A stretch of 64,000 nucleotides of DNA from Actinophytocola sp044466355 (GTDB taxonomy: Bacteria; Actinomycetota; Actinomycetes; Mycobacteriales; Pseudonocardiaceae), in assembly GCF_044466355.1 (NCBI RefSeq), contig NZ_JBITMQ010000003.1:1-64000 (forward strand). Reading direction: 5' to 3'. A program made the translations under genes and the position numbers. Of this stretch, positions 31,461 through 40,695 are shown one piece after another (position 1 is the first letter of the stretch; each line of letters begins with the position of its first letter). A model generated the notes under the pieces. It worked only from the letters and a program-made list of their open reading frames with translations, made no database searches and was not told where the DNA came from.

Positions 31461-32269
31461 CGGCCGGGGGTGGGTTGCTGCTGCGTGTGCTCCCGACCGG
31501 CATGTACGCCGGCCGCGCACGCGCGCTCGTCGAGCGGTCGCTGCTGGTGAACCGCCGTGCCTGGCTCGCGGTCGTGTCCGGGTTCTGCGAGCCGCTGTTC
31601 TACCTGTTCGCCATGAGCGTCGGGTTCGGAGTCCTGGTCGGCGACGTGATCGGGCCCGGGGGCGAGCCGGTCAGCTACGTCGCCTTCGTCGCGCCCGCGC
31701 TGCTGGCCGCGTCCGCGATGAACGGCGCGGTGTACGACGCGACGTTCAACATCTTCTTCAAGTTCAAGTACGCCAAGCTGTACGACGCGATGCTGGCGAC
31801 CCCGCTGGGACCGGTCGACGTCGCCGTCGGCGAGATCGCGTGGGCGCTGCTGCGCGGCGGCCTGTACGCGGGCGGGTTTCTGACGGTGATGCTGTCGATG
31901 GGCCTGCTCACCTCGCCCTGGGCGTTGCTCGCACTGCCCGCCGCGCTGCTGGTGGCGTTCTCGTTCGCGGCCGTGGGCATGGCCTGCACGACGTTCATGC
32001 GTTCCTGGCAGGACTTCGACTTGATCCAGCTCTTCCTGATGCCGATGTTCCTGTTCTCGACGACGTTCTTCCCGCTGGACGTCTACCCCTCGGTCGTCCA
32101 GGCCGTGGTGCGGTGCCTCCCGCTGTACCACGCGATCGAGCTGATGCGGCGGCTGTGCGGCGGTGTGGTCGAGGTGGGCATGCTCTGGCACGTCGGGTAC
32201 TTCGCGGTGATGGCCGCGCTGGGTGTCGTGGTGTCGGCCCGCAGGCTGGGCGCCCTGCTGCTGCGCTGA
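31457..32269 (+). CDS. ABC-2 type exporter permease (second subunit)
   Basis: This 270-aa membrane protein has about six helices and the same family end motif as its neighbour (TFFPLDVYPSVVQAVVRCLPLYHAIELMRRL). It starts at GTG 31457, overlapping the first permease stop. The terminator stem begins within the last codons, and the stop codon lies in its loop. Together with the ATPase at 28,708 it should form a complete exporter; the substrate is unknown. Confidence 0.9.
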   Translation: MTAGGGLLLRVLPTGMYAGRARALVERSLLVNRRAWLAVVSGFCEPLFYLFAMSVGFGVLVGDVIGPGGEPVSYVAFVAPALLAASAMNGAVYDATFNIFFKFKYAKLYDAMLATPLGPVDVAVGEIAWALLRGGLYAGGFLTVMLSMGLLTSPWALLALPAALLVAFSFAAVGMACTTFMRSWQDFDLIQLFLMPMFLFSTTFFPLDVYPSVVQAVVRCLPLYHAIELMRRLCGGVVEVGMLWHVGYFAVMAALGVVVSARRLGALLLR

Positions 32270-32287
32270 CCACGCGGCAGCAGGGCG
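32251..32287 (+). terminator. Terminator overlapping the permease stop codon
   Basis: CGCCCTGCTGCTGCG and CGCGGCAGCAGGGCG form a 15-bp stem with one G-U pair; the 7-nt loop contains the TGA stop of the second permease. It also faces the convergent DoxX gene. Confidence 0.65.
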
Positions 32288-32295
32288 CGTGTGCC

Positions 32296-32706
32296 TCAGA
32301 ACAGGGGACCGGTGATCGTGATCCCGAGCCCGGGGCCGTAACCCGCGTACAGCGCGAGGATCAGCAGTGCCGCACCGGCGAGCGCGATGTCCTTCTGGAA
32401 GGAGATCATCTCCGTCTGCTTGGCCATCGCGTCGGTCTCCTTCCAGAACGGGTGCATGAGGAGCGCCGTCGGGACGAGGAAGATCACGAGCAGGAGCGCG
32501 CCGAGGTCGAGCCAGATCCCGAGCAGCACCATCAGCGCGCCGATGAGCATCAGCACACCGCTGCCGAGCACGGCGAGCTTGGCCTGCGGCACGCCGCGGG
32601 ACGAGGCGTACCCGGCCATGGCATCGGCCTGGGTGAGGTGGCCGAAGGCCGACCCGAGGAACAGGAGCACGAACAGAATCCGGCCGATGAGAGCGACGAC
32701 GTCCAT
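32296..32706 (-). CDS. DoxX-family membrane protein
   Basis: This 136-aa protein has four transmembrane helices (RILFVLLFLGSAFGHL, LAVLGSGVLMLIGALMVLLG, LGALLLVIFLVPTALLMH, ALAGAALLILALYAGYG). The spacing and the GYASSRGVPQAKL loop are typical of the DoxX/SURF4-like family, often linked to thiol or oxidative stress handling. GGAGG precedes the ATG at 32706. Role inferred only from the family. Confidence 0.88.
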   Translation of the reverse strand: MDVVALIGRILFVLLFLGSAFGHLTQADAMAGYASSRGVPQAKLAVLGSGVLMLIGALMVLLGIWLDLGALLLVIFLVPTALLMHPFWKETDAMAKQTEMISFQKDIALAGAALLILALYAGYGPGLGITITGPLF

Positions 32707-32862
32707 ACCGAACCTCCGTCGAAAGGGATTGTTCAAGGCTCAACTATCCGCTGGTGGGATCACGTTGGCAACACGTCCGGCCACGTCGTGTGGCTGGCCG
32801 GCCCAGTGCGAGGAGAGCCGCCGCCGTGCGTCCTCACCTGCGGGGGTTACGCTTGGACCACT

Positions 32863-34785
32863 ATGAGTGTCGAGTCCCTCTTTCCCCGTCTGGAGCCGTT
32901 GCTGCCGCGGGTGTCGAAGCCCGTCCAGTACGTCGGAGGGGAGCTGAACTCCACCGTCAAGGACTGGGACGCCACCACGGTCCGCTGGGCGTTGATGTAC
33001 CCGGACGCGTACGAGGTGGGCCTGCCCAACCAGGGCATCATGATCCTCTACGAGGTGCTCAACGAGCTCGAGGACGTCCTGGCCGAGCGCACCTACGCCG
33101 TGTGGCCGGACCTCGAGGCGCTGATGCGCGAGCACGGTGTGCCGCAGTTCACCGTGGACGCGCACCGCCCGCTCGGCGCCTTCGACCTGATCGGCATCAG
33201 CTTCGCGACCGAGCTCGGGTACACCAACCTGCTGACCGCGCTCGACCTGGCCGGTATCCCGCTGCACGCCGAGGACCGCACCGACGAGCACCCGCTCGTC
33301 ATCGCGGGCGGCCACGCCGCGTTCAACCCGGAACCGATCGCCGACTTCCTCGACGCCGCCGTCCTCGGCGACGGCGAGGAGGCGGTCCTCGAGATCACCG
33401 CCATCGTCCGCGCCTGGAAGCAGGAGGGCTGCCCCGGCGGCCGCGACGAGGTGCTGACCCGGCTCGCCGAGACCGGCGGCGTCTACGTGCCGCGGTTCTA
33501 CGACGTCACGTTCGACGACACAGGCGCCCTCAACCCGATCGTCCCCAACCGCGACCGCGTGCCCGCGACGGTGGCCAAGCGCACCACCATGGACCTCGAC
33601 GCGTGGCCGTACCCGAAGCAGCCGCTGGTCCCGCTCGCCGAGAGCGTGCACGAGCGGATGAGCGTCGAGATCTTCCGCGGCTGCACCCGCGGCTGCCGGT
33701 TCTGCCAGGCCGGCATGATCACCCGCCCCGTGCGTGAGCGGTCCATCCAGGGCATCGGCGAGATGGTCCACAAGGGCCTGGAGGCGAGCGGGTTCGAGGA
33801 GGTCGGCCTCCTGTCGCTGTCCAGTGCGGACCACTCGGAGATCGCCGACATCACCAAGGGCCTCGCGGACCGGTACGAGGGCACCAACACCGGCCTCTCG
33901 CTGCCGTCCACCCGCGTCGACGCGTTCAACATCGACCTCGCGAACGAGCTGTCCCGCAACGGCCGCCGCTCCGGGCTGACCTTCGCACCCGAGGGCGGCA
34001 GTGAGCGGATCCGCCGGGTCATCAACAAGACCGTGTCCGAGGCCGACCTCATCCGCACGGTCAGCGCCGCGTACGCCAACGGCTGGCGGCAGGTGAAGCT
34101 GTACTTCATGTGCGGTCTGCCGACCGAGACCGACGACGACGTGCTGCAGATCGCCGCGATGGCCCAGGAGGTCATCCGTGCTGGCCGGAAGGCCAGTGGC
34201 CGCAAGGACATCCGCTGCACCATCTCCATCGGCGGGTTCGTCCCCAAGCCGCACACGCCGTTCCAGTGGGCCGCACAGTGCGACCCGGACACGGTGGACG
34301 CACGCCTGCGGAAGCTGCGCGACGCCGTGAACTCCGACCGCGGCCTCGGTCGCAACATCGGGATGCGCTACCACGACGGCAAACCCAGCCTCATCGAAGG
34401 ACTGCTGTCCAGGGGCGACCGTCGCGTGGGGCGTGTCATCGAGCGCGTGTGGCGTGCGGGCGGCCGGTTCGACGGCTGGAGCGAGCACTTCTCCTACGAG
34501 CGCTGGACCGACGCCGCGGCGGCGGAGCTGGTGCCGCTCGGTGTGAGCCTCGACTGGTTCACCACGCGGGAGCGCAGCGAGGACGAGGTCCTGCCGTGGG
34601 ACCACCTCGACTCCGGCCTCGACAAGGGCTGGCTGTGGGACGACTGGCAGGACGCACTGTCCGAACAGGAGCTCGACGACTGCCGCTGGACCCCGTGCTT
34701 CGACTGTGGTGTCTGCCCGGCGATGGGCACCGACATCGAGATCGGTCCCACCGGCAGGAAGCTGCTGCCGCTGACGCCCGTGTAG
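32863..34785 (+). CDS. TIGR03960-family B12-binding radical SAM protein
   Basis: This is a 640-aa protein. An N-terminal cobalamin-binding-like domain (GISFATELGYTNLLTALDLAGIPL) precedes the radical SAM core with the cluster motif CTRGCRFCQ (about residues 274-282), and a C-terminal part has a cysteine pair CFDCGVC. In other bacteria this family is found beside, or fused to, DUF2344 (TIGR03936) and upstream of RNase E. Here the DUF2344 gene is 1.6 kb away, beyond an antiparallel subtilase gene. The substrate is unknown; an RNA or tRNA modification role has been suggested from context. Confidence 0.92.
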   Translation: MSVESLFPRLEPLLPRVSKPVQYVGGELNSTVKDWDATTVRWALMYPDAYEVGLPNQGIMILYEVLNELEDVLAERTYAVWPDLEALMREHGVPQFTVDAHRPLGAFDLIGISFATELGYTNLLTALDLAGIPLHAEDRTDEHPLVIAGGHAAFNPEPIADFLDAAVLGDGEEAVLEITAIVRAWKQEGCPGGRDEVLTRLAETGGVYVPRFYDVTFDDTGALNPIVPNRDRVPATVAKRTTMDLDAWPYPKQPLVPLAESVHERMSVEIFRGCTRGCRFCQAGMITRPVRERSIQGIGEMVHKGLEASGFEEVGLLSLSSADHSEIADITKGLADRYEGTNTGLSLPSTRVDAFNIDLANELSRNGRRSGLTFAPEGGSERIRRVINKTVSEADLIRTVSAAYANGWRQVKLYFMCGLPTETDDDVLQIAAMAQEVIRAGRKASGRKDIRCTISIGGFVPKPHTPFQWAAQCDPDTVDARLRKLRDAVNSDRGLGRNIGMRYHDGKPSLIEGLLSRGDRRVGRVIERVWRAGGRFDGWSEHFSYERWTDAAAAELVPLGVSLDWFTTRERSEDEVLPWDHLDSGLDKGWLWDDWQDALSEQELDDCRWTPCFDCGVCPAMGTDIEIGPTGRKLLPLTPV

Positions 34786-36309
34786 TCACTCGTCGGTGGG
34801 CGCCTGGCCGGCGACGTTGTCACCGGTCACGGCGGCCAGCGCGTCGACCAGGCCGTGGCCGTAGAACCCGTTGTAGGGCTTGTAGCCCGTGCAGTAGGCG
34901 TCCTGGGCCCCCGTGCCGTCGAGGTCGTAGTCGGCCGGACACGGCAGCGGTTCGGCCTTCTCCGTCAGCATCTTCGTGATCTTCTGCGGGGACGCCTCCG
35001 GATGTTCGGAGGCGATGAGGGCGGCCACGCCGGCGACGTGCGGCGTGGCCATCGACGTGCCGCATAACCGGTCGTAGCCGCCCGGCACGGTGGACAGCAC
35101 GCAGGAGTCCTCCTCCTGCTTGACACCGGTCGGGTCGTACGCCTTCGGTTTCGTCTCACCGCCGGGCGCGGTCACGTCGATCACGCCGAGCCCGTAGGAG
35201 CTGTAGCTGGCCTTCAGCCCGTTGCTGCCCACCGCCGACACGGCCACCACGCTGCGCAGCCCGGCGGGCAGGACCTTGCAGCTGCCGTCGAGCGTGCGCC
35301 GTTCGGCCCGGCCCTCCGCCGCGACCGGGTTCTCCGCGGTCCGTCCACTCGGGTCGGCCAGGTCGGCAGCCTCGTTCGTCGCCGCCGCGACCGTCAGCAC
35401 CCCGTTCTGCGTCGCGTAGTCCACGGCGCGCCGGACCGCTTCGAAAACGACGTGCTCGCTGTCCCGGTCACACGTCATCAGCCACGGGTCGACGAAGTAG
35501 CTGTTGTTGGTCACCCTCATCTTGTTGGCGGTGGCCCACATCAGCCCGCACACCGCGTACTCGGGGAGGATGTAGCCCTGGTCGTCGACCACTTTCACCG
35601 ACGCGACCCGCACACCGGGCGCCACCCCGGTCGTGCCGCGCCCGTCGTCGGCGGCAGCGATCGTGCCCGCGACGTGCGTCCCGTGTGGCGAGGTCGTCGG
35701 CTCCCACGCGGCCGGGGTCTTGTCCGGTTTGCCGGACAGGCAGCCCGCGGACGCCGCGGGGTCGAGCGCCGCGGTGAGGTCGGGGTGGTTGGGGTCGATC
35801 CCCGAGTCGAGGACACCCACCACGACGTCCTTGCTGCCCGGATTGATCCGCCGTGCCTCGTCCGCCCCGATCATGGCCATGTCCCACTGACTGCCGGTCA
35901 AGTCCTTTTGGTCCACTTCGGCCGGATCGGTGGTGGCGCCGCGGACGGCCGCTGTCTCGTCCTTGCGGGGGCCCTGCTTCGCCGCCAGAGCGCCCTCCGC
36001 GCTGAACGCCCGGTCCGTGCCCATCCGCTCGGTGAACCGGTCGTCGGCCGAGCCGGCGACCGCGACGGAGATCTGCGGGTAGTACGCGGTGAGCGCGCCG
36101 CAGGCCGCGGCGATCTCGTCTGCGGCCTCCGGCTGGGGGGTGCCGGGGTCGAGCACGACCAGGTACCGAAGCTCGGTGCTGCTGCTCGAGCACACGTCGG
36201 ACGGTGGGTCGGCGACCTGGGCGCTCGCGGTCATACCGGTCGTCACCAGGGATGTCGCGAACACCGCGGCGCTGACCGCTGCCGCCGGCAGACGGCGCAG
36301 CAGAGGCAC
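34786..36309 (-). CDS. Secreted subtilisin-like serine protease (S8)
   Basis: This 507-aa protein has a signal peptide (LLRRLPAAAVSAAVFATSLVTTG, cleavage after about residue 32, ASA-Q). The S8 catalytic domain has Asp in VVGVLDSGID, His in PHGTHVAGTIAA and Ser in CGTSMATPHVAGVAAL. There is a propeptide-like segment before the domain and no C-terminal membrane anchor, so it is secreted rather than a mycosin. The start is the GTG at 36309 with TGGAGG upstream. Its stop abuts that of the radical SAM gene without any gap. Confidence 0.93.
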   Translation of the reverse strand: MPLLRRLPAAAVSAAVFATSLVTTGMTASAQVADPPSDVCSSSSTELRYLVVLDPGTPQPEAADEIAAACGALTAYYPQISVAVAGSADDRFTERMGTDRAFSAEGALAAKQGPRKDETAAVRGATTDPAEVDQKDLTGSQWDMAMIGADEARRINPGSKDVVVGVLDSGIDPNHPDLTAALDPAASAGCLSGKPDKTPAAWEPTTSPHGTHVAGTIAAADDGRGTTGVAPGVRVASVKVVDDQGYILPEYAVCGLMWATANKMRVTNNSYFVDPWLMTCDRDSEHVVFEAVRRAVDYATQNGVLTVAAATNEAADLADPSGRTAENPVAAEGRAERRTLDGSCKVLPAGLRSVVAVSAVGSNGLKASYSSYGLGVIDVTAPGGETKPKAYDPTGVKQEEDSCVLSTVPGGYDRLCGTSMATPHVAGVAALIASEHPEASPQKITKMLTEKAEPLPCPADYDLDGTGAQDAYCTGYKPYNGFYGHGLVDALAAVTGDNVAGQAPTDE

Positions 36310-36428
36310 GGGTGACCTCCATTTGTTGGGGCGGCCGGTTCGGGGGCGCCGGCACTCCAATGTCCGGACGGTAGCCAGCTTGCCGCTCCACAGACAAGCT
36401 CACCGCCGGAATTGGACCTGGGGGTACG

Positions 36429-37277
36429 GTGCCAGCATCCGCAAGTGAACACCACCGGACCAGCCCGATACCACCAGAAGGAGTAACGCTGACCCGCGAC
36501 GACCGCCCGAACCCTTCCGCTCCCGCGGTGCAGAAGCTGCGGCTTCGGTACGCGAAGCGCGGCCCGCTGAGGTTCACCTCACACCGGGACGTGGCTCGCG
36601 CGTTCGAGCGCGCCCTGCGCCGGGCACGGGTGCCGATGGCGTATTCCCAGGGCTTCAACCCCCATCCGAAGATCTCGTGGATCGGCGCATCGCCGACGGG
36701 GGTAGCGAGCGAGGCGGAGTACGTCGAGATACAGCTGGTCGAGGCGCTCGAACCGGACGAGCTGGTCCGCGTGCTGGACGCGGCGATGCCGCCCGGCCTG
36801 GACCTGCTCGAGGCGGTCGGCCTGCCGGTGGGGGCGGGAGGGGACGCGCTGGCGGACCGCATGGAGGCGAGCCGGTGGCGGATCGAACTTCCCGGCGTGG
36901 CGTCGGACACGCTGAAAGCCGCGTGGGAGCGGTTGGTCGCCGCCGAGGTCGTCGAGGTCGAGCGCCTGACCAAGCACGGAATGCGCACCATCGACGCACG
37001 CTCCGCGATCGTCACCGGATGGGTCGAAGATGACCCGGTCGTGTCTCCTTCAACCACACCAGTCGAGCCATGTGGGATACTCGTCGTGGTTGTCCGGCAG
37101 CTGACACCTGCCGTTCGACCGGACGACGTGCTGAGCGCGCTCCGCGTCGTCGCCGCCCTGGAACCGCCGGTGCCCGCGAAGGCGACCCGGATGGCCCAGG
37201 GGCGGCTCGACGACAGCGGAGGTCTGTCCGACCCGTTGGCCCCGGACCGGGCCGAACGGGCTTCGGCATGCGGGTGA
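36429..37277 (+). CDS. TIGR03936/DUF2344 protein (radical SAM partner)
   Basis: This 282-aa protein of the DUF2344 family has KLRLRYAKRGPLRFTSHRDVARAFERALRRA and the MAYSQGFNPHPKISWI motif. The family partners TIGR03960 radical SAM proteins and usually precedes RNase E in actinobacteria, as here. I report the GTG at 36429; however, a perfect AGAAGGAG lies at 36476-36483, followed by a CTG at 36489 with 5-bp spacing, so the real start may be the CTG, giving 262 residues. Confidence 0.85.
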   Translation: MPASASEHHRTSPIPPEGVTLTRDDRPNPSAPAVQKLRLRYAKRGPLRFTSHRDVARAFERALRRARVPMAYSQGFNPHPKISWIGASPTGVASEAEYVEIQLVEALEPDELVRVLDAAMPPGLDLLEAVGLPVGAGGDALADRMEASRWRIELPGVASDTLKAAWERLVAAEVVEVERLTKHGMRTIDARSAIVTGWVEDDPVVSPSTTPVEPCGILVVVVRQLTPAVRPDDVLSALRVVAALEPPVPAKATRMAQGRLDDSGGLSDPLAPDRAERASACG

Positions 37278-37380
37278 CGCTCGGCGCGACGTTGTGACTG
37301 ACCTGCCGTGGTCGCCGGCCTGGCCCGGTGCACACGGCGAGAGGCGAGGATTCCCGCCGCCCAGCGGCGGAACGACAACA

Positions 37381-37409
37381 CGCTTCACCCCGAGGAGCGC
37401 GGTGAAGCG
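37381..37409 (+). promoter_or_regulatory. Hairpin in the RNase E leader
   Basis: CGCTTCACC and GGTGAAGCG form a 9-bp perfect stem about 90 bp before the rne start, in a 221-bp untranslated region. E. coli rne is controlled through its 5' leader; a similar function here is only a suggestion. Confidence 0.3.
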
Positions 37410-37498
37410 AGGACAACGAGGCCCCCGTGTGGCCGCGTCCGAGAGTGCTGGTGCGTCGCGCCGGTGCTGATGGACGCGCCCGGGGGTGAAGGAGCTGC

Positions 37499-40400
37499 AT
37501 GTCGGATATGTCGACGCCTGCCGGAAACACCGGCGGGGACACCACCACACCCATCGCCGCGGCACTCGCGGACCTGCCGGCCAGGATCCGCGTGCACGCC
37601 CTCGCCAAGCTGCTGGGGCGCAGCAGTCGTGAGGTGCTCGCGGCCGTCACGGAGCTCGGCGTGGACGGCCGCAGCGTGCAGTCCAGCATCGATCGTGAGC
37701 TGGCGCTGCGGGTCGCCGAGGCAATGGGCGTTCTCACGGCCGACCCGGCCGACGCGGAGGAGGCCGCCGCGGAAGCGGCCGCGCCGGACTCCACCCGCGC
37801 CGGTGCCGAGGCCCCGGTCGAGACGACCGAGCCGCAGGCCCCTGCCGCCCAGCAGGGCGCGCCCCGGGTCGCGGGCACGCCGGGCTTCAGCGAACCGGTC
37901 GGCGCACGTGTACAGACCGTCGAGCAGTCCCAGTCCTCCCGGGTCACGCCGCCCACCCCGGTGTTCGCCTCGGCGTCGCCGCTGTTCCTCCCGCCGGAGC
38001 CCACCGCGGGCCCGTCCCGCCCGGTCGCCCGGCCCAAGGACGAGCCGGAGCCGGTCGAGGACGAAACGGACGAGACCGACGAAACGGTTGGTGACGACTC
38101 GGAGGAGGGCAGGCCGCGCCGCCGCCGTGGCCGCCGTGGTCGTGGCCGCGGCAAGGGCGGTCAGGACGAGGGCGTTGCTGACGAGCCGTCCGAGGACGAG
38201 CCGAAGCCGGCGGCCAAGCAGGACAAGGCCGACAAGACGGACAAGTCCACCAAGCGCAAGGGCAAGGAGGAGTCCGAGGCCGAGGACGCCGACGAGCAGG
38301 ACCAGGGCGACGAGGACGGCGCCACCCGCAGGCGTCGCCGCAGGCGCAGGCGTCGCGGCGGTGCCGACGACGAGACCGGCGCCCCGACCGACGACGACCC
38401 GCCGAACACGGTGGTTCACGTCCGCGAGGCCCGCGAGGACAAGGACAAGAACGAGTCGGACGGCCGCGACGAGGTGCGCAGCGTCCGCGGCTCGACCCGC
38501 CTGGAGGCCAAGCGCCAGCGCCGCCGCGACGGTCGTGAGGCCGGCCGCCGCCGTGCGCCGATCCTGTCCGAGGCCGAGTTCCTCGCCCGCCGGGAAGCCG
38601 TCGACCGGGCCATGGTCGTGCGCGAGCGCGGTGACCGGGTCCAGATCGGCGTGCTCGAGGACGGCGTGCTCGTCGAGCACTTCGTCACCTCGTCGGGCTC
38701 CGGCTCCCTCGTCGGCAACGTGTACCTCGGCCGCGTCCAGAACGTGCTGCCGTCGATGGAGGCCGCGTTCGTCGACATCGGCCGGGGCCGCAACGCCGTG
38801 CTCTACGCGGGTGAGGTCGACTGGGACGCCGCCGGTCTCGAGGGCAAGGCCCGCAAGATCGAGCAGGCCCTGTCGACCGGTGACAGCGTGCTCGTCCAGG
38901 TCACCAAGGACCCGGTCGGCCACAAGGGCGCCCGCCTGACCACCCAGATCAGCCTCCCCGGCCGTTTCCTCGTGTACGTGCCAGGTGGCGGCGCCACCGG
39001 CATCTCGCGCAAGCTGCCGGAGAACGAGCGCCGCCGTCTCAAAGACGTGCTCAAGCGGGTCGTCCCCGAGGACGCCGGCGTGATCATCCGCACCGCCTCG
39101 GAGGGCATCAGCGAGGAGGAGTTGGCGCGCGACGTCCGCCGCCTCCAGGCCCAGTGGCAGGTCATCAAGGACAAGACCGAGGGCTCAGGCGGCACCCGCA
39201 AGGTCAACGCGCCATCCCTCGTCTACGAGGAGCCCGACCTGCTGGTGAAGGTCGTCCGCGACCTGTTCACCGAGGACTTCTCCGCGCTCGTGGTCCAGGG
39301 TGGCACCGCCTGGGAGACCGTCGACGCGTACGTCAGCCACGTCGCGCCCGAGCTCGCCGACCGTCTCCGCAAGCATGTCGGGAACACCGACGTCTTCGCC
39401 GAGTACCGCATCGAGGAGCAGCTGCTCAAGGCGCTGGACCGCAAGGTCTGGCTGCCCTCCGGCGGCTACCTGGTCATCGACCGCACCGAGGCGATGACCG
39501 TCATCGACGTCAACACCGGCAAGTTCACCGGCTCTGGGGGCAACCTCGAGGAGACGGTGACCAGGAACAACCTGGAGTCGGCCGAGGAGATCGTCCGCCA
39601 GCTCCGGCTGCGCGACATCGGCGGCATCATCGTCATCGACTTCATCGACATGGTGCTGGAGTCCAACCGCGACCTGGTCCTCCGCAGGCTGACGGAGTGC
39701 CTGGGCCGCGACCGCACCCGTCACCAGGTCGCCGAGGTCACCTCCCTCGGGCTGGTGCAGATGACCCGCAAGCGGGTCGGCACCGGCCTCCTCGAGGCGT
39801 TCGGCACCACCTGCGAGCACTGCAAGGGCCGGGGCGTCCTGGTCTCCACCGAGCCGGTCACCAAGCCCGGCAACGGGAACGGCCACACCCACACCGAGTC
39901 GCCCCGGGGCGGTACCCGCCGCTCCCGCGGCCGCGGCGAGGAGGGCAAGGACAAGGGCGCCAACAAGGACCAGGCCAAGGAAGCCGCCGCCCAGGCCGCG
40001 AAGGAGGCCGTCCGCGACATCGCCAAGGCCACCACCAAGGTCGCCGTGGTCGAGCAGGCGGAGTCCGAGACCGCCGAGCCGGACACCCAGCCGGAGGCCA
40101 AGGACACCCAGCCGCAGGCCGGCGCTGAGGAGCCGACGCGCGAGCGCAGCCGTCACCGCACCCGCAACCGGGGCGAGGCCCGTGCCGCGAGCCACGCCAA
40201 CGGCACGGAGGTCGCCGCGAGCCGCGCGGAGACCAACGGCGTCCACGCCGGCCCGGCCCCGTCGACCGGCCCCGAGCCGACCACCCCGGAGCCCGCCGAG
40301 CCGACCACGGCCGAAAGCGCGACGACCTCGCCTGGCGAGCCTGGGGCCGCCGTGGCGGAGGAAGCCGAGCCTGCGACCGCCGAGCCCGGTGTCGAGACGG

Positions 40401-40654
40401 AAGCCGAGCCCGTGACCAGCGGTTACCCGGCCGCCGAGGTCGAGACCGAGGAGTCGGCCGCGGCCGGTCCCGACGCCGACCAGGCGAGCGAGCCGGGCGA
40501 GCGCCCGCGGGAGCGAACCAACGGCACGGCCGGCCAGTCCGAGTCCTCGCTCGCTCCGTCGGTGCCCGCGCCCGCGACACCGCCCCGCAGGCAGCCGCGC
40601 CGCGCGGCCTCGCGTCCGGCCGGGCCTCCGGTCACCGTCCAGCACGATGGCTGA
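37499..40654 (+). CDS. rne: Ribonuclease E/G family protein
   Basis: This is a 1,051-aa protein. Residues about 24-78 resemble the small N-terminal domain of IF2 (IRVHALAKLLGRSSREVLAAV), followed by a long acidic/basic disordered region (90-350). The catalytic core with S1 domain (SLVGNVYLGRVQNVLPSMEAAFVDIG) covers about 375-790 and includes the MTVIDVNTGKFTG active-site segment and the zinc-link cysteines TTCEHCKG (about 769-776). The C-terminal 270 residues are disordered Glu/Pro/Thr-rich. It processes rRNA and degrades mRNA. GAAGGAG precedes the ATG. The layout (disorder on both sides of the core) is typical of actinobacterial RNase E. Confidence 0.95.
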   Translation: MSDMSTPAGNTGGDTTTPIAAALADLPARIRVHALAKLLGRSSREVLAAVTELGVDGRSVQSSIDRELALRVAEAMGVLTADPADAEEAAAEAAAPDSTRAGAEAPVETTEPQAPAAQQGAPRVAGTPGFSEPVGARVQTVEQSQSSRVTPPTPVFASASPLFLPPEPTAGPSRPVARPKDEPEPVEDETDETDETVGDDSEEGRPRRRRGRRGRGRGKGGQDEGVADEPSEDEPKPAAKQDKADKTDKSTKRKGKEESEAEDADEQDQGDEDGATRRRRRRRRRRGGADDETGAPTDDDPPNTVVHVREAREDKDKNESDGRDEVRSVRGSTRLEAKRQRRRDGREAGRRRAPILSEAEFLARREAVDRAMVVRERGDRVQIGVLEDGVLVEHFVTSSGSGSLVGNVYLGRVQNVLPSMEAAFVDIGRGRNAVLYAGEVDWDAAGLEGKARKIEQALSTGDSVLVQVTKDPVGHKGARLTTQISLPGRFLVYVPGGGATGISRKLPENERRRLKDVLKRVVPEDAGVIIRTASEGISEEELARDVRRLQAQWQVIKDKTEGSGGTRKVNAPSLVYEEPDLLVKVVRDLFTEDFSALVVQGGTAWETVDAYVSHVAPELADRLRKHVGNTDVFAEYRIEEQLLKALDRKVWLPSGGYLVIDRTEAMTVIDVNTGKFTGSGGNLEETVTRNNLESAEEIVRQLRLRDIGGIIVIDFIDMVLESNRDLVLRRLTECLGRDRTRHQVAEVTSLGLVQMTRKRVGTGLLEAFGTTCEHCKGRGVLVSTEPVTKPGNGNGHTHTESPRGGTRRSRGRGEEGKDKGANKDQAKEAAAQAAKEAVRDIAKATTKVAVVEQAESETAEPDTQPEAKDTQPQAGAEEPTRERSRHRTRNRGEARAASHANGTEVAASRAETNGVHAGPAPSTGPEPTTPEPAEPTTAESATTSPGEPGAAVAEEAEPATAEPGVETEAEPVTSGYPAAEVETEESAAAGPDADQASEPGERPRERTNGTAGQSESSLAPSVPAPATPPRRQPRRAASRPAGPPVTVQHDG

Positions 40655-40661
40655 CCCCGGT

Positions 40662-40691
40662 TTGGTCCCCGTTCCGGCAGGCACGTATCCT
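40662..40691 (+). promoter_or_regulatory. Promoter of rplU-rpmA
   Basis: TTGGTC (40662-40667) and TATCCT (40686-40691) are separated by 18 bp, close to the housekeeping consensus, about 120 bp before rplU. Confidence 0.6.
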
Positions 40692-40695
40692 GGGG

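Noticed and set aside
38060..38360. Repetitive GC-rich segment in rne that looks like a simple repeat
   Set aside because: It encodes the disordered acidic/basic linker of RNase E (Asp/Glu then Arg runs), not a DNA-level repeat.
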